Shown: positions 42,611 through 53,190 of the stretch, in pieces
Numbering within the stretch: the stretch's first letter is position 1
Layout of the letters: every line of letters starts with the position of its first letter
DNA from: Olsenella uli
GTDB taxonomy: Bacteria > Actinomycetota > Coriobacteriia > Coriobacteriales > Atopobiaceae
DNA: 64,000 bases
Assembly (NCBI RefSeq): GCF_901212655.1
Contig: NZ_CAAKON010000005.1
Location: forward strand, 72,637 to 136,636
Reading direction: 5' to 3'
Notes under the pieces: generated by a model
The model's input: the letters and a program-made list of their open reading frames with translations, nothing else
The model's database searches: none
Told to the model about the DNA's origin: nothing
Made by a program: the position numbers and the translations under genes

Positions 42611-43129
42611 ATGGCCATGAATCAGAAGGTTGCCGAGGTTCTCAACGAGCAGATCAACAAGGAGCTCTACTCCGCCTATCTCTACCTCACGTTTGCCGAC
42701 TATTACGAGGAGCGCGGCCTGAAGGGCTTCGCCAACTGGTACCAGATCCAGGTCCAGGAGGAGGTTGACCACGCCAAGGCGCTGCGTCGCTACCTGCTCG
42801 ACAACGACTACAAGCCCACGATGGAGGCCATCGCCAAGCCGGACAAGACCTTCAGCAACGACCTCGAGCCGCTTGAGGCCGGCCTCGCCCACGAGGAGTA
42901 CATCACCGCTTCCATCCACCGCTGCTACGAGGTTGCCCAGGAGGCTCACGACATCCGCGCCCAGAAGATGCTCGACTGGTTCGTTGGCGAGCAGGGCGAG
43001 GAGGAGACGAACGCCCGCGACATGATTCAGAACATGAAGCTGTTCGGCGCCGACCCCAAGGGCCTGTACGACCTCGACCGCGAGTATCGGACGCGTACGT
43101 ATGTCGCTCAGACCACGCTGCCGATGTAA
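42611..43129 (+). CDS. ferritin
   Basis: 172 residues from ATG 42611, with AAGGAG upstream. Bacterial FtnA-type, without haem-binding Met of bacterioferritin visible. Ferroxidase-centre residues in NEQINKELYSAYLYLTFADYYEERG, the EEVDHA motif, and GEQGEEETNA. It stores iron as a 24-mer cytoplasmic shell and limits Fenton chemistry. Transcribed alone and ended by a strong terminator. It is divergent from the DUF2207 gene (270-base gap). No Fur box could be identified with confidence. Confidence 0.95.
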   Translation: MAMNQKVAEVLNEQINKELYSAYLYLTFADYYEERGLKGFANWYQIQVQEEVDHAKALRRYLLDNDYKPTMEAIAKPDKTFSNDLEPLEAGLAHEEYITASIHRCYEVAQEAHDIRAQKMLDWFVGEQGEEETNARDMIQNMKLFGADPKGLYDLDREYRTRTYVAQTTLPM

Positions 43130-43164
43130 CCAGCTCCCGGCGCTACCTTTCGTAGCTCGGTTCT

Positions 43165-43196
43165 GCCCCCGGCCCGTTTTGGGCTGGGGGCTTTTT
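43165..43196 (+). terminator. terminator of the ferritin gene
   Basis: GCCCCCGGCCC-GTTT-TGGGCTGGGGGC followed by TTTTT. Confidence 0.9.
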
Positions 43197-43214
43197 CGTG
43201 CCATACTGGCGGAC

Positions 43215-44201
43215 ATGATTACTGACTTTGCCCCCGCACAAGAGAAGCGCGAGCCCCGCCCTGTGGTGGGGCGGTTTGCGCCTACGCCGAGCGGGCGGAT
43301 GCATCTGGGCAATGTTGCCTCGTGCCTCGTGGCATGGCTGGGGGCGCGTTCCGCCGGCGGCCGCATGGTACTGCGCATCGAGGACCTTGACCCTCGCGCG
43401 CAGAGCCGCGAGCACGCCCGCCTCATCATGGGTGACCTCCACTGGCTTGGGCTCGACTGGGACGAGGGCCCCTATTACCAGAGCGACCGCACCGAGCTCT
43501 ACGTTGACGCCATCTCGCGACTGGGCAAGCTGGGCCTCACCTACCCCTGCTTCTGCACGCGCAGCGAGCTGCATGCCGCCAGCGCCCCACACGCGAGCGA
43601 CGGCACCTACGTGTATGCGGGCACGTGCCGCAACCTCTCGACGGAGGAGGTGGCGCGGCGGTCTGCGACGCGGGCCCCGGCGACGCGCCTCCGCGTGCCA
43701 GACGTCGATGACCCGGCGGGTACCGTCGCATTCGATGACCTTGTCTACGGACATGTCCGGGAGACGCTCGCAACGGAGTGTGGGGACTTCCTCGTGCGCC
43801 GCAGCGACGGCGTCGTTGCCTATCAGCTTGCCGTGGTGGTCGATGACGGCGAGATGGGCGTCACCCAGGTCGTTCGGGGCTGTGACCTTTTGGGGTCCTG
43901 TCCTCGCCAGATGTACCTGCAGCGGCTACTTGGCTGCGCGGAGCCGGAGTACGGACACGTGCCCCTCCTGGTTGCCCCCGACGGCCGCAGGCTCTCCAAG
44001 CGAGAGCACGACCTTGACCTGGGCGCGCTTCGCGAGCGCTACAGGGGGCCAGAGCCCATCCTCGGCGCCATCGCAAACCGGTTGGGGCTCTGCGAGGCCG
44101 GCGAGCCGGTATCTGCCGAAACGTTGGTAGGTCGCTTCTCATGGAGCGTCGTCGCCGCCCACCGTGACAACATCGTCGTGGATGACGACTTTCTTCCCTA
44201 A
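43215..44201 (+). CDS. gluQ: glutamyl-Q tRNA(Asp) synthetase
   Basis: 328 residues from ATG 43215; the longer open frame reads through the ferritin terminator and is rejected. Class I synthetase catalytic core related to GluRS but without the anticodon-binding half: HIGH-like PTPSGRMHLGN, DLDPRAQSREHA, the zinc ligands CFCTRSEL...YAGTCR, VVDDGEMGVTQVVRGCDLL, and KMSKS-like RRLSKREHD. GluQ attaches glutamate to the queuosine of tRNA-Asp. Queuosine must be available, fitting the queT importer at 15 kb. Confidence 0.93.
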   Translation: MITDFAPAQEKREPRPVVGRFAPTPSGRMHLGNVASCLVAWLGARSAGGRMVLRIEDLDPRAQSREHARLIMGDLHWLGLDWDEGPYYQSDRTELYVDAISRLGKLGLTYPCFCTRSELHAASAPHASDGTYVYAGTCRNLSTEEVARRSATRAPATRLRVPDVDDPAGTVAFDDLVYGHVRETLATECGDFLVRRSDGVVAYQLAVVVDDGEMGVTQVVRGCDLLGSCPRQMYLQRLLGCAEPEYGHVPLLVAPDGRRLSKREHDLDLGALRERYRGPEPILGAIANRLGLCEAGEPVSAETLVGRFSWSVVAAHRDNIVVDDDFLP

Positions 44202-44450
44202 GGCTTCACGGGTGGCACCTTAGCCACCTCTTTTCGAGGGCGTGGCCGGCTAAAGCGCGCACAGCCAAAAACCCACCCACGTCAAAGGCCCCAGTTGAAT
44301 GCCCCATTGTTGAGGCGCAAGCCAAGGCGCCCACCAATTGCGATGCATCGCCCGTTGGTACCCAGGCATGCCCTGATTGCAACCGACTGCCATCGGAGCC
44401 AAAACAGAAAAGAGCCCGGGGCCTCTCAGCTCCCGGGCTCGTCTTATCAG
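44202..44450. other. intergenic stretch with tRNA-Arg terminator
   Basis: About 200 bases after gluQ show no gene or repeat; the right end carries the terminator of the tRNA-Arg transcript (44401-44440). Confidence 0.5.
44401..44440 (-). terminator. terminator of tRNA-Arg
   Basis: On the minus strand GAGCCCGGG...CCCGGGCTC followed by TTTTCTGTTTT, immediately downstream of the tRNA. Confidence 0.9.
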
Positions 44451-44527
44451 TGGTGCGGCATATAGGATTCGAACCTATGACCTTTTGATTCGTAGTCAAA
44501 CGCTCTATCCAGCTGAGCTAATGCCGC
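44451..44527 (-). tRNA. tRNA-Arg (anticodon ACG)
   Basis: 77 bases including an encoded CCA. Acceptor GCGGCAT/ATGCCGC with discriminator A; D-arm with AGCTCAGCTGGATAGAGC; anticodon arm GTTTGACTACGAATCAAA with ACG at positions 34-36; T-arm with GGTTCGAATCC. It should read CGN arginine codons after A34-to-inosine editing. Confidence 0.97.
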
Positions 44528-44711
44528 AGCGCAAGAAATATAATGCCATCGCCCCAAGGGGCTGTCAACAAGAAATTTGAGAAATTTTGAAACGGCTTCT
44601 TTAGGGAAGGATTTACGCGTACACGAGAGCCCTCAAGCGCATTGCACAATCTTTCTTGTTTTCCCTTTGAACTTGCCGAGAGGTGCGGTATGATACTTCA
44701 GCACCTTTTCC

Positions 44712-44802
44712 GGAGAGCTGACCGAGAGGCCGAAGGTGCTCGCCTGCTAAGCGAGTATACCCCCTAAGGGTATCTGGGGTTCGAATCCCCAGCTCTCCGC
44801 CA
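44712..44802 (+). tRNA. tRNA-Ser (anticodon GCT)
   Basis: 91 bases with encoded CCA and the long variable arm of a class II tRNA (TATACCCCCTAAGGGTAT). Acceptor GGAGAGC/GCTCTCC with discriminator G; anticodon arm CTCGCCTGCTAAGCGAG holds GCT; T-arm GGGGTTCGAATCCCC. Reads AGC/AGU serine codons. Followed by its own terminator. Confidence 0.97.
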
Positions 44803-44810
44803 GAACGCGC

Positions 44811-44850
44811 AGGGACCTCTGAGTAGTAACTCGGGGGTCCTTTTTGTTTT
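44811..44850 (+). terminator. terminator of tRNA-Ser
   Basis: AGGGACC...GAGT-AGTA-ACTC...GGTCC followed by TTTTTGTTTT. Confidence 0.85.
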
Positions 44851-44880
44851 GCCGCTCCCGACAGCATCGATTGGAGCCCC

Positions 44881-45420
44881 ATGCAGCCCGATGACCGCCA
44901 GGATCTGCACGCCCGGTTCCTGTCATTGCTCGCGCGGCGTAAGCTCCTCCTCCCAGACGGCGAAACGACCATCTACGGACTCCCGGCATGGCGCGAGGTG
45001 CCACCCAGCCACAAGCCACAGGCACTCCAAGACGCCAACAACACCCAAAACCATCTGGTGACCTGCGCCTTCGCCACACCCGCAACCGGGCCTGACAAGT
45101 GCGCACTTTGGGTCGAGAACGTGTTCGCCTTCCTTGGCATCGACCTCGTGGGCGATTCGGCATCGACGCTCTACGAGCGGTTCTGCCCCTTCACTGACAC
45201 CTCCCAGCTCCTGGTTGGGATGATTGTGGCAACCTCGGTGCACCCTTATGGCCTCGGCGGAGCCGGCTATGGCCACGTTGGCCTCTACATCGGAGACGGC
45301 GAGGTCCTCGACTGCGCACAAGGCAGCGTTAGGCGCGCTCCCCTCGACCTATGGCTTAGCACCTACGGCATTGCCGCCGAGCCGCGCTGGGGCTGGCTCG
45401 GCGGCCTACCGCTTGCCTAA
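44881..45420 (+). CDS. NlpC/P60- or CHAP-like cysteine hydrolase domain protein
   Basis: 179 residues from ATG 44881 (GGAG upstream). The catalytic Cys lies in GPDKCALWVENVFAFLGI and the His in GYGHVGLYIGDGEVLDCAQG, the Cys-His spacing of papain-like NlpC/P60 and CHAP domains. No signal peptide or binding domain is present, so it may be a cytoplasmic or prophage-style enzyme that acts on peptidoglycan peptides or amide bonds. It sits right after a tRNA gene, a common integration point, but no other phage gene is present. Confidence 0.8.
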   Translation: MQPDDRQDLHARFLSLLARRKLLLPDGETTIYGLPAWREVPPSHKPQALQDANNTQNHLVTCAFATPATGPDKCALWVENVFAFLGIDLVGDSASTLYERFCPFTDTSQLLVGMIVATSVHPYGLGGAGYGHVGLYIGDGEVLDCAQGSVRRAPLDLWLSTYGIAAEPRWGWLGGLPLA

Positions 45421-45505
45421 GGAGCGAGGCAAACGGGCGGCAGCCCTCCTCTCCGCAAGCGGACGGCAGTCCGCCTCTCACCTGAGGGGTGGATCGGACG
45501 GGAGC

Positions 45506-45595
45506 ATCCCGCCCCGGAACGCAAGGCGGGCAGCTGTGGCCGCGACCACGCGCGCTTCGTGCGCGAATCCCGCCCCGGAACGTAAGGCGGGCAGC
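45506..45595. repeat. two 29-base hairpin repeats with a 32-base spacer
   Basis: 45506-45534 and 45567-45595 are identical but for one C/T. Each begins ATCCCGCC and ends GGCGGGCAGC, forming a 6-bp hairpin CCCGCC/GGCGGG. A weaker relative (CGCAAGCGGACGGCAG) is found upstream near 45455. Confidence 0.7.
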
Positions 45596-45624
45596 GCAGG
45601 CTTACCTCCGGCAATAGGTAAAAG

Positions 45625-46023
45625 CTACGCCGCCAGCTCCCCGCTCCTGAAAAGCTCGGCATAGGTATCAAACGAGCGGTACTCGTAGGGAATCCCCTGA
45701 GCATCGAGGAAGTCAAGCAGGTCGGCCAGCTGCAGGTCCTCGTCCAAAAAGAACCTCGCGAGTGCGGCAATGGGAGATTCCACGCCCTGCTCAAGAGGGT
45801 CCCCGAGTCCATAGGCCAGGCTCTCCGCCGCCTCGCCATTCAGCACCGCACATCCCACATGCCATGGCGAGCCGAAGGCCTCGCAAGTCAGCTCGCCCTC
45901 TGTCTTGGCGTAGACGAGCAGCCCGCCGGCACGATGAACCGCGGCAATCTCGAGTACTTCGCGCGAGTCCCCGCGCCTTACCAGCAGAGCGCCTCCATTA
46001 CCCAGTACGTCCACAAGCTCCAT
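45625..46023 (-). CDS. conserved hypothetical small protein
   Basis: 132 residues from ATG 46023 (GGGGAGAGG upstream); the frame is open to 46155, but the start with a ribosome site is preferred. Soluble, acidic, without signal or helices: MELVDVLGNGGALLVRRGDSREVLEIAAVHRAGG..., AKTEGELTCEAFGSPW, ending DLLDFLDAQGIPYEYRSFDTYAELFRSGELAA. The last part looks like a short specificity-type helix-strand, but I recognise no family. It sits between the hairpin repeats and the hsp20 gene, transcribed in the same direction as hsp20. Confidence 0.65.
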   Translation of the reverse strand: MELVDVLGNGGALLVRRGDSREVLEIAAVHRAGGLLVYAKTEGELTCEAFGSPWHVGCAVLNGEAAESLAYGLGDPLEQGVESPIAALARFFLDEDLQLADLLDFLDAQGIPYEYRSFDTYAELFRSGELAA

Positions 46024-46205
46024 GACCTCTCCCCTCTCTCGTCCTTCTTCTGCCAAGAGGATACCTGGGCTTGCGGACATTATACCGAACTTGTGTTTGG
46101 TATTGCGCTTCAAAACATCGAGGTAATCGCACCGCGCGAATATCTTGCGGTACAAAAAAGCGGGCCGCCGCTTTCGCGACGACCCGTCCTACCGTCTAGG
46201 AAATT

Positions 46206-46223
46206 GCGAGGCAACCGCCTCGC
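46206..46223 (-). terminator. possible weak terminator of hsp20
   Basis: GCGAGGC-AACC-GCCTCGC hairpin within 45 bases of the hsp20 stop; AATTTCC follows on the minus strand. Confidence 0.45.
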
Positions 46224-46250
46224 GCAAGCTCATCAGCCGAGCAAACTCAG

Positions 46251-46673
46251 CTAGTCGATGGAGACCTTCGTGACGTTGGCCTTCTCGTCCTGCTTGGGCA
46301 CGTTGACGGTCAGAATACCATCGGCGAGCTTGGCGCTCAGGCCTGTCGTGGCAGCGTCCTTCAGGAAGACGCCACGCGTGCAGCTGTACTCGCCGGTCTC
46401 ACGCTGCAGGTAGTTCTTGGCCTTCTCCTCGTCAGAGTCCTTCTTGTCCACGCTGACGGACAGACGGCCTTCGTTCAACTCGACGTCAATCTGGTCGCGC
46501 TTCACGCCGGGGACGTGCGCGGTGACAACGTACTTGTCGCCGGCATCCTCAACGTCCATCTTAAAGTCTGCCTGATTGGTCACCGGCGCGAGGACATCGC
46601 CAAACACGTCATCGAACGGGAAGAACGAGCGAGCGAGACGATTGTAACGGTCATACGGAATCATGCTTGCCAT
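46251..46673 (-). CDS. hsp20: small heat shock protein, Hsp20/alpha-crystallin family
   Basis: 140 residues from ATG 46673 (GGAGCT upstream). Short N-terminal arm (MIPYDRYNRLARSFFPFDDVF), then the alpha-crystallin domain with DFKMDVEDAGDKYVVTAHVPGVKRDQIDVELNEGRLSV and LADGILTVNVPK. Binds unfolding proteins without ATP and hands them to ClpB/DnaK, both encoded nearby. About 125 bases upstream lies the same inverted repeat found before clpB and dnaK, so it probably belongs to the same heat-shock regulon. Confidence 0.95.
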   Translation of the reverse strand: MASMIPYDRYNRLARSFFPFDDVFGDVLAPVTNQADFKMDVEDAGDKYVVTAHVPGVKRDQIDVELNEGRLSVSVDKKDSDEEKAKNYLQRETGEYSCTRGVFLKDAATTGLSAKLADGILTVNVPKQDEKANVTKVSID

Positions 46674-46797
46674 AGTTACCAGCTCCTTTGGCTTGCGGGC
46701 GCCCCGTGAACCCTGCGCCCCTTTGTCGTTGTTGTTTGTTCCCCAGCGGGTCTTCTTTATACACGGGTACGCAAGATTCTTTAGCGAATTTAAGAAG

Positions 46798-46825
46798 ATA
46801 ATCTAAGTCATTCTATTTAGATTAT
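46798..46825 (-). promoter_or_regulatory. candidate HspR-type operator of hsp20
   Basis: Perfect inverted repeat ATAATCTAA-N10-TTAGATTAT. Near-identical elements precede clpB (53371-53395) and dnaK (58284-58310). Confidence 0.65.
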
Positions 46826-47057
46826 GAGAAGGCCGTAAGGCGGGCCGCAACGGAATCGGGAGTTGCCGCATCGCACGCCCGGAGGCAAGAGACGCGCGCA
46901 GATGTGCGGCGCGCAGTCGAACGCGCCCGAGTTCTCACGGCGTCGCAGTGCTCATTTGGACGCAATGGGGCACTCGAGGCGAAGCGACGCGCAGCCCATT
47001 GCACGAGGGGCGCCGTGACGTCGCGACGCGCGGCTCGCCCCGAGAGAGGTGTCGCAG

Positions 47058-47149
47058 CACCCCGCGCGCATGCCAGAACCAAGTTCAGCCCAACCTGATG
47101 GACGAGGGGAGCGGGAACACCCCGCGCGCGCCAAAACCAAGTTCAACCC
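47058..47149. repeat. imperfect direct repeat, period 60
   Basis: Both copies begin CACCCCGCGCGC and contain ACCAAGTTCA followed by G/ACCC; a third ACCAAGTT follows at about 47152. Two point differences and a 2-base indel separate the copies. Confidence 0.6.
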
Positions 47150-47303
47150 GCACCAAGTTGCCCAACTCCCCATTTTTTGGCTTTCTTGGGTACCTCGAGC
47201 CCTCACTCCGCACACAACCCTCATATGCAGCTTGTTTACAGGCATGCAAGCCGCAAGCAGGGTATAGTGACAGGGTATTTTCCAGTGCTGGCAAGGAGCC
47301 CTC

Positions 47304-47858
47304 ATGGCTGACGACAGGGAAACGAGAGCAATTCCGGAGAACCCCGCCCCACTACGGGGAGAGGCGCTCGGCGCACAGCCAGACTACGAGACTGCCCCGT
47401 CCCAGCAGCCAGAGGAGCAGGACTCTTTCGAGGCCCACGCCGCCTTTGAGGAGCAGCCCCGCACGTTCGAGGACCAAGGCGACGCCCCTCGCCCGCAGGC
47501 AAGGCCCGAGGGCGACCAGCCCTTCGTGCGCCAGCGCAGGCCGCATCACACCCAGCCGCCCGTCAATGACGTGCAGGCAGACGATGCAATTCAGCAGGAC
47601 TTCTCCTACGAGTCCTCGTACACCTTCTCCAAGCGCGGCCCCGTCGGCGGTCACAGCCATACGTATCGCCGCTCTCGCTCAGACATGAAGCGCGCCAAGA
47701 AGACGCTTCGCTACGGCCAGTACCTCTCCGTACCCAAGGGCAGCCGCGAGATCTTCAGCTCGCATGACCGTATCCACCGCAAGCAGATGATTGCCGTAGG
47801 CGTTGCCGTCGCCGCGGTTGCCATCATCATCTTCATCGTGGTGTTCCTGCAGCACTAG
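47304..47858 (+). CDS. tail-anchored membrane protein, unknown function
   Basis: 184 residues; AAGGAG before ATG 47304. A long acidic, Gln/Pro-rich disordered N-terminal part (1-90), then a basic segment (TYRRSRSDMKRAKKTLRYGQYLSVPKGSREIFSSHDRIHRKQ) and a single C-terminal helix (MIAVGVAVAAVAIIIFIVVFLQH) ending the chain. The mix of a disordered arm, a basic juxtamembrane patch and a terminal anchor suggests a protein that recruits something to the inner face of the membrane. I do not recognise it. The frame, ribosome site and codon use look genuine. Confidence 0.75.
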   Translation: MADDRETRAIPENPAPLRGEALGAQPDYETAPSQQPEEQDSFEAHAAFEEQPRTFEDQGDAPRPQARPEGDQPFVRQRRPHHTQPPVNDVQADDAIQQDFSYESSYTFSKRGPVGGHSHTYRRSRSDMKRAKKTLRYGQYLSVPKGSREIFSSHDRIHRKQMIAVGVAVAAVAIIIFIVVFLQH

Positions 47859-47910
47859 GCCCCAATAGACGAATTTACGGCGCCAACCCTCGCGACGCAG
47901 ACAAACCAAT

Positions 47911-48062
47911 CAGCCCGCCGCCCGATTTGACCCACTTGGGAAGCCAATCGGGTGGCGGACTGACTCGGAATGGCAGGCCGGCTCATGCCGATTCTGTTTG
48001 AAAAATGAGTCAAAGTAGACGGCAGGCTGACTCAAAACTGGGCGGCGGGCCGACTCACGGAT
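47911..48062. repeat. TGAGTC-family intergenic repeat, copy 2
   Basis: Includes an inverted pair CCGCCCGATT / AATCGGGTGGCGG (about 47917-47957) and several GACTC/GAGTC motifs. The 22 bases 48002-48023 are the exact reverse complement of 60794-60815. Confidence 0.7.
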
Positions 48063-48087
48063 GGCGGGCTGGCTCGCTGCGCCTGTG

Positions 48088-48447
48088 CTAGCTCCAGGGG
48101 TCTCGCTCGAAGAGGGGCTCCGCCTGCGGGCGGCGGTCGGAGTATGGATCGTACCCGTCGTCGTCCTCGCTCTCGGCCCTCACGAATGGGTCCTTGGGCT
48201 TAGCTATCTTTGCCGCAAGCTCGGCTTGCTTGTGGCCGATGAGCTCTGCCAGCCGTTCCTCCGCGGTCTTGGCAGCTTCCTGCGCATCCCGGCGCGTTTC
48301 CATTGCCTTCTCCACCACCTGCGCATCCAGACGCTCTTCCACGGCCTTTGCGCCCACCCGCGCGTCCCGATATCCACCGCCGGCCTCGGCAGCCGCTTGC
48401 GAGCCCTCACGACCGCCAGCGCCCGACCTTATCGCCTTGCTCTCCAT
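48088..48447 (-). CDS. small charged protein, unknown function
   Basis: 119 residues from ATG 48447 (GGGGGG upstream). An Ala/Glu/Arg-rich, probably coiled-coil middle (VEERLDAQVVEKAMETRRDAQEAAKTAEERLAELIGHKQAELAAKIA) and an acidic end (DDDGYDPYSDRRPQAEPLFERDPWS). No membrane segment. It begins 11 bases after the PASTA-protein gene, so they are probably co-transcribed and the proteins may interact. Not recognised. Confidence 0.6.
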   Translation of the reverse strand: MESKAIRSGAGGREGSQAAAEAGGGYRDARVGAKAVEERLDAQVVEKAMETRRDAQEAAKTAEERLAELIGHKQAELAAKIAKPKDPFVRAESEDDDGYDPYSDRRPQAEPLFERDPWS

Positions 48448-48458
48448 GCTTGCCCCCC

Positions 48459-50228
48459 CTACTTGCCAAACGCCGCGTGCCACGCCAGATACAGCCCCAA
48501 CGAGTTATCGTAGCCCAAAAGGTCAACGCCGGAATACAGGCTCTTTGGCGCCACAACCACCGTCACGCCCTTGCCCTTCTCGACGGAAACAGACCAGACG
48601 GCATCGTCCATCTCGCCATATCCCACGAGCATATCGGGCACATTGCCAGACGAAGTTACCGTCTCCCGGGCAATCTGGTCTGCCGAGAGCGCCGCTTGGA
48701 TGCCGCTCAACCCGCAACGCGAGGCCCAAGAGTTCACGGTGGCGGAGTCCACCGTGGGGTTCGCGTTGTCGCCAGACTCCTCCGGCTCAAATCGGATGCC
48801 GCCCACCGAGGCGCCATCCGCGAGCACGTCGCTTGTGAGCAGCTCTCCCAGGAAGCTCCCGTGCTTCGACGACTCGGGCGTGGGCGTCACGATGAGCGTG
48901 CCCACGCCAGGCTTGGTCCAGCCCGTCTCGGCGCAATCGGTGCCGGAGAAGTCGCCCTGCCCCTTCACCGTCTTGCCGTAGCGGAACGTCCAACCCTTCC
49001 AGGAGAGGTAGGAGGAGACGTCCCGCGGGTTATCGCCAAGGTAGTCGGCCAGGTAGGTTTCATTGCGAGCGCCAGGCGCCACGACCGTCACGGTCACCGT
49101 CGCCCCAGAGCCCACCCTCTCGCCCGAAGCAGGCGAGGTGGAGAGCACACTCAGCGCGTCTCCCTCAGACTCCTGCCACTCAATCTTGGACTCGAGGCCT
49201 GCCTCCGCAATCTTCTTGGTGGCCTCGTCCTGGGAGAGTCCCACCACATCCGGAACGCTGTAGGCCTGGGCAACCCGCAAGGTCACCTCATCGTCCTCGG
49301 ACACGACGGTTCCCCTGGACGGCGAGACCGAAAGAACCGCGCCCTCTGCCTCGTCGGAGTTCTTGTGCTCGATTCTGATGTTCGAGACACCGGCATCTGC
49401 CAGGGCCTTCTTGGCGTCGTCCGCGCTCTTGCCCACAACGTCTGGCACGATGCGCGGAACGCCCACGCTCATCTTGACCATCGACCCCACATCGACGCGC
49501 ACGCCATGGTCGGGCTCGGTGGCAAGCACGGTACCGACACCCTCATCCGCCGGCTCGTCGGTACGCTCGACGGAAAAGCCCGCGCCCTCCAGGCGCCGCT
49601 GCGCCTCGGCAGCGGTGAGCCCGTCGACGTTGGGGACGGTCTTGCCGCCCCAAAGCTCTGCGGTATACGTTCCCACGAGGATGACGGCGAGCAGGGCCAG
49701 AGCAAGCGCCGCGCAAACGATGCGATGGGGCGTGAGGATTCGACGGCGAGCCGCCCTTCCGGGGGCGTCCGGAGCTGCAAAGGCATCGCGCGAGGTGGTG
49801 CCCCTAAGACCGGGAACCTCGTACTCGGGCGGCATGCTCGAGAGACCGGCGGCCTCGGAGGTCGCCTCCGACACGGGCCTGACGCCCGCCTCGGCACCGG
49901 GAGCGGCGTCGAGCTTGTCCTCGGTCTCGGAGGCAGCCGCGGGCACGGCCGCGGGCGCAGAATCGGAATCCTCCGCGGTACCAACGGCAGCCCCGGCTTC
50001 GGAGGCAGGCCCAGCGCTCGCATCGCTCCCCATCATCGCCACAGTTCCGGGGGCGGCGTCGAGCTTGTGCGTGGCCTCATCCGGACGCATGCCGGGCTTG
50101 GGCATAGGAAGCGTGCCGCTCGGGCCCTTGGCGGCCTCGCGTGAGCCAGCCTCGCCAGAGCCCCGCTCCTCCGCCGGCTTACCGCCGCCGGGGGCAAGCA
50201 CCGTCTTCTGAATCTCGCGCTCGTCCAT
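48459..50228 (-). CDS. PASTA-domain membrane protein without a kinase domain
   Basis: 589 residues; GGGGGACGG before ATG 50228. Residues 1-160 are an Ala/Pro/Glu-rich cytoplasmic region with a repeated KLDAAPG motif. One helix follows (IVCAALALALLAVILVGTY, about 170-190), then three PASTA repeats (KTVPNVDGLTAAEAQRRLEGAGF; RIVPDVVGKSADDAKKALADAGV; YSVPDVVGLSQDEATKKIAEAGL) and a C-terminal domain of about 190 residues I do not recognise (WASRCGLSGIQAALSADQIARETV...). PASTA repeats bind muropeptides/lipid II. The Ser/Thr kinase domain that usually precedes them is absent. Confidence 0.88.
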   Translation of the reverse strand: MDEREIQKTVLAPGGGKPAEERGSGEAGSREAAKGPSGTLPMPKPGMRPDEATHKLDAAPGTVAMMGSDASAGPASEAGAAVGTAEDSDSAPAAVPAAASETEDKLDAAPGAEAGVRPVSEATSEAAGLSSMPPEYEVPGLRGTTSRDAFAAPDAPGRAARRRILTPHRIVCAALALALLAVILVGTYTAELWGGKTVPNVDGLTAAEAQRRLEGAGFSVERTDEPADEGVGTVLATEPDHGVRVDVGSMVKMSVGVPRIVPDVVGKSADDAKKALADAGVSNIRIEHKNSDEAEGAVLSVSPSRGTVVSEDDEVTLRVAQAYSVPDVVGLSQDEATKKIAEAGLESKIEWQESEGDALSVLSTSPASGERVGSGATVTVTVVAPGARNETYLADYLGDNPRDVSSYLSWKGWTFRYGKTVKGQGDFSGTDCAETGWTKPGVGTLIVTPTPESSKHGSFLGELLTSDVLADGASVGGIRFEPEESGDNANPTVDSATVNSWASRCGLSGIQAALSADQIARETVTSSGNVPDMLVGYGEMDDAVWSVSVEKGKGVTVVVAPKSLYSGVDLLGYDNSLGLYLAWHAAFGK

Positions 50229-50284
50229 GACCGTCCCCCAGGCCTCACGGCGCCCCGCGCCCGGCAGCCGCCCTCACTTGCAGA

Positions 50285-50321
50285 CAAATAAACGGGCCCG
50301 AGGCACAGAGCCCCGGGCCCG
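50285..50321 (-). terminator. terminator downstream of clpB
   Basis: CGGGCCCGGGGC / GCCTCGGGCCCG stem (50293-50321) followed by TTTATTTG on the minus strand, between clpB and the PASTA gene. Confidence 0.75.
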
Positions 50322-50514
50322 TCCCGTTATGCGATAGGGTACCGCAACGGCGGATTGAGCCGCACGCGGGGCCTGGGCTTCGAACCAGGCCGCGGCCGGC
50401 TTGGCTCGGCGCCCGCGAGGTCTCGCCACGACCCCACGCGCCGCCCGCAGCCCGAACGTCACGCCCGGGCCGCAGGCTCAGCCTGGCGCGCTCGAGGCCC
50501 CGCTGCCAGACCGG

Positions 50515-53190
<2,676 letters not shown>

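Larger units (their letters stand above)
46674..47303. other. 630-base intergenic region, divergent
   Basis: Holds the hsp20 promoter and operator, a pair of 32-34-base direct repeats (47058-47091 and 47118-47149) and, just before 47304, TATAGT (about 47268) as a possible -10 element. Reading frames across it are arginine/proline-rich and do not look coding. Confidence 0.5.

Noticed and set aside
44881..45420. Prophage integrated at the tRNA-Ser gene
   Set aside because: Although a hydrolase-like gene follows the tRNA, there is no integrase, no repeated tRNA 3' end and no other phage gene.
45506..45595. CRISPR array
   Set aside because: Only two units, hairpins inside the spacer and no cas genes; kept as a repeat pair rather than called CRISPR.
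50340..50400. tRNA-like T-arm (GGCCTGG-CTTCGAA-CCAGGCC)
   Set aside because: The hairpin resembles a T-arm, but no acceptor, D-arm or anticodon arm can be built around it.
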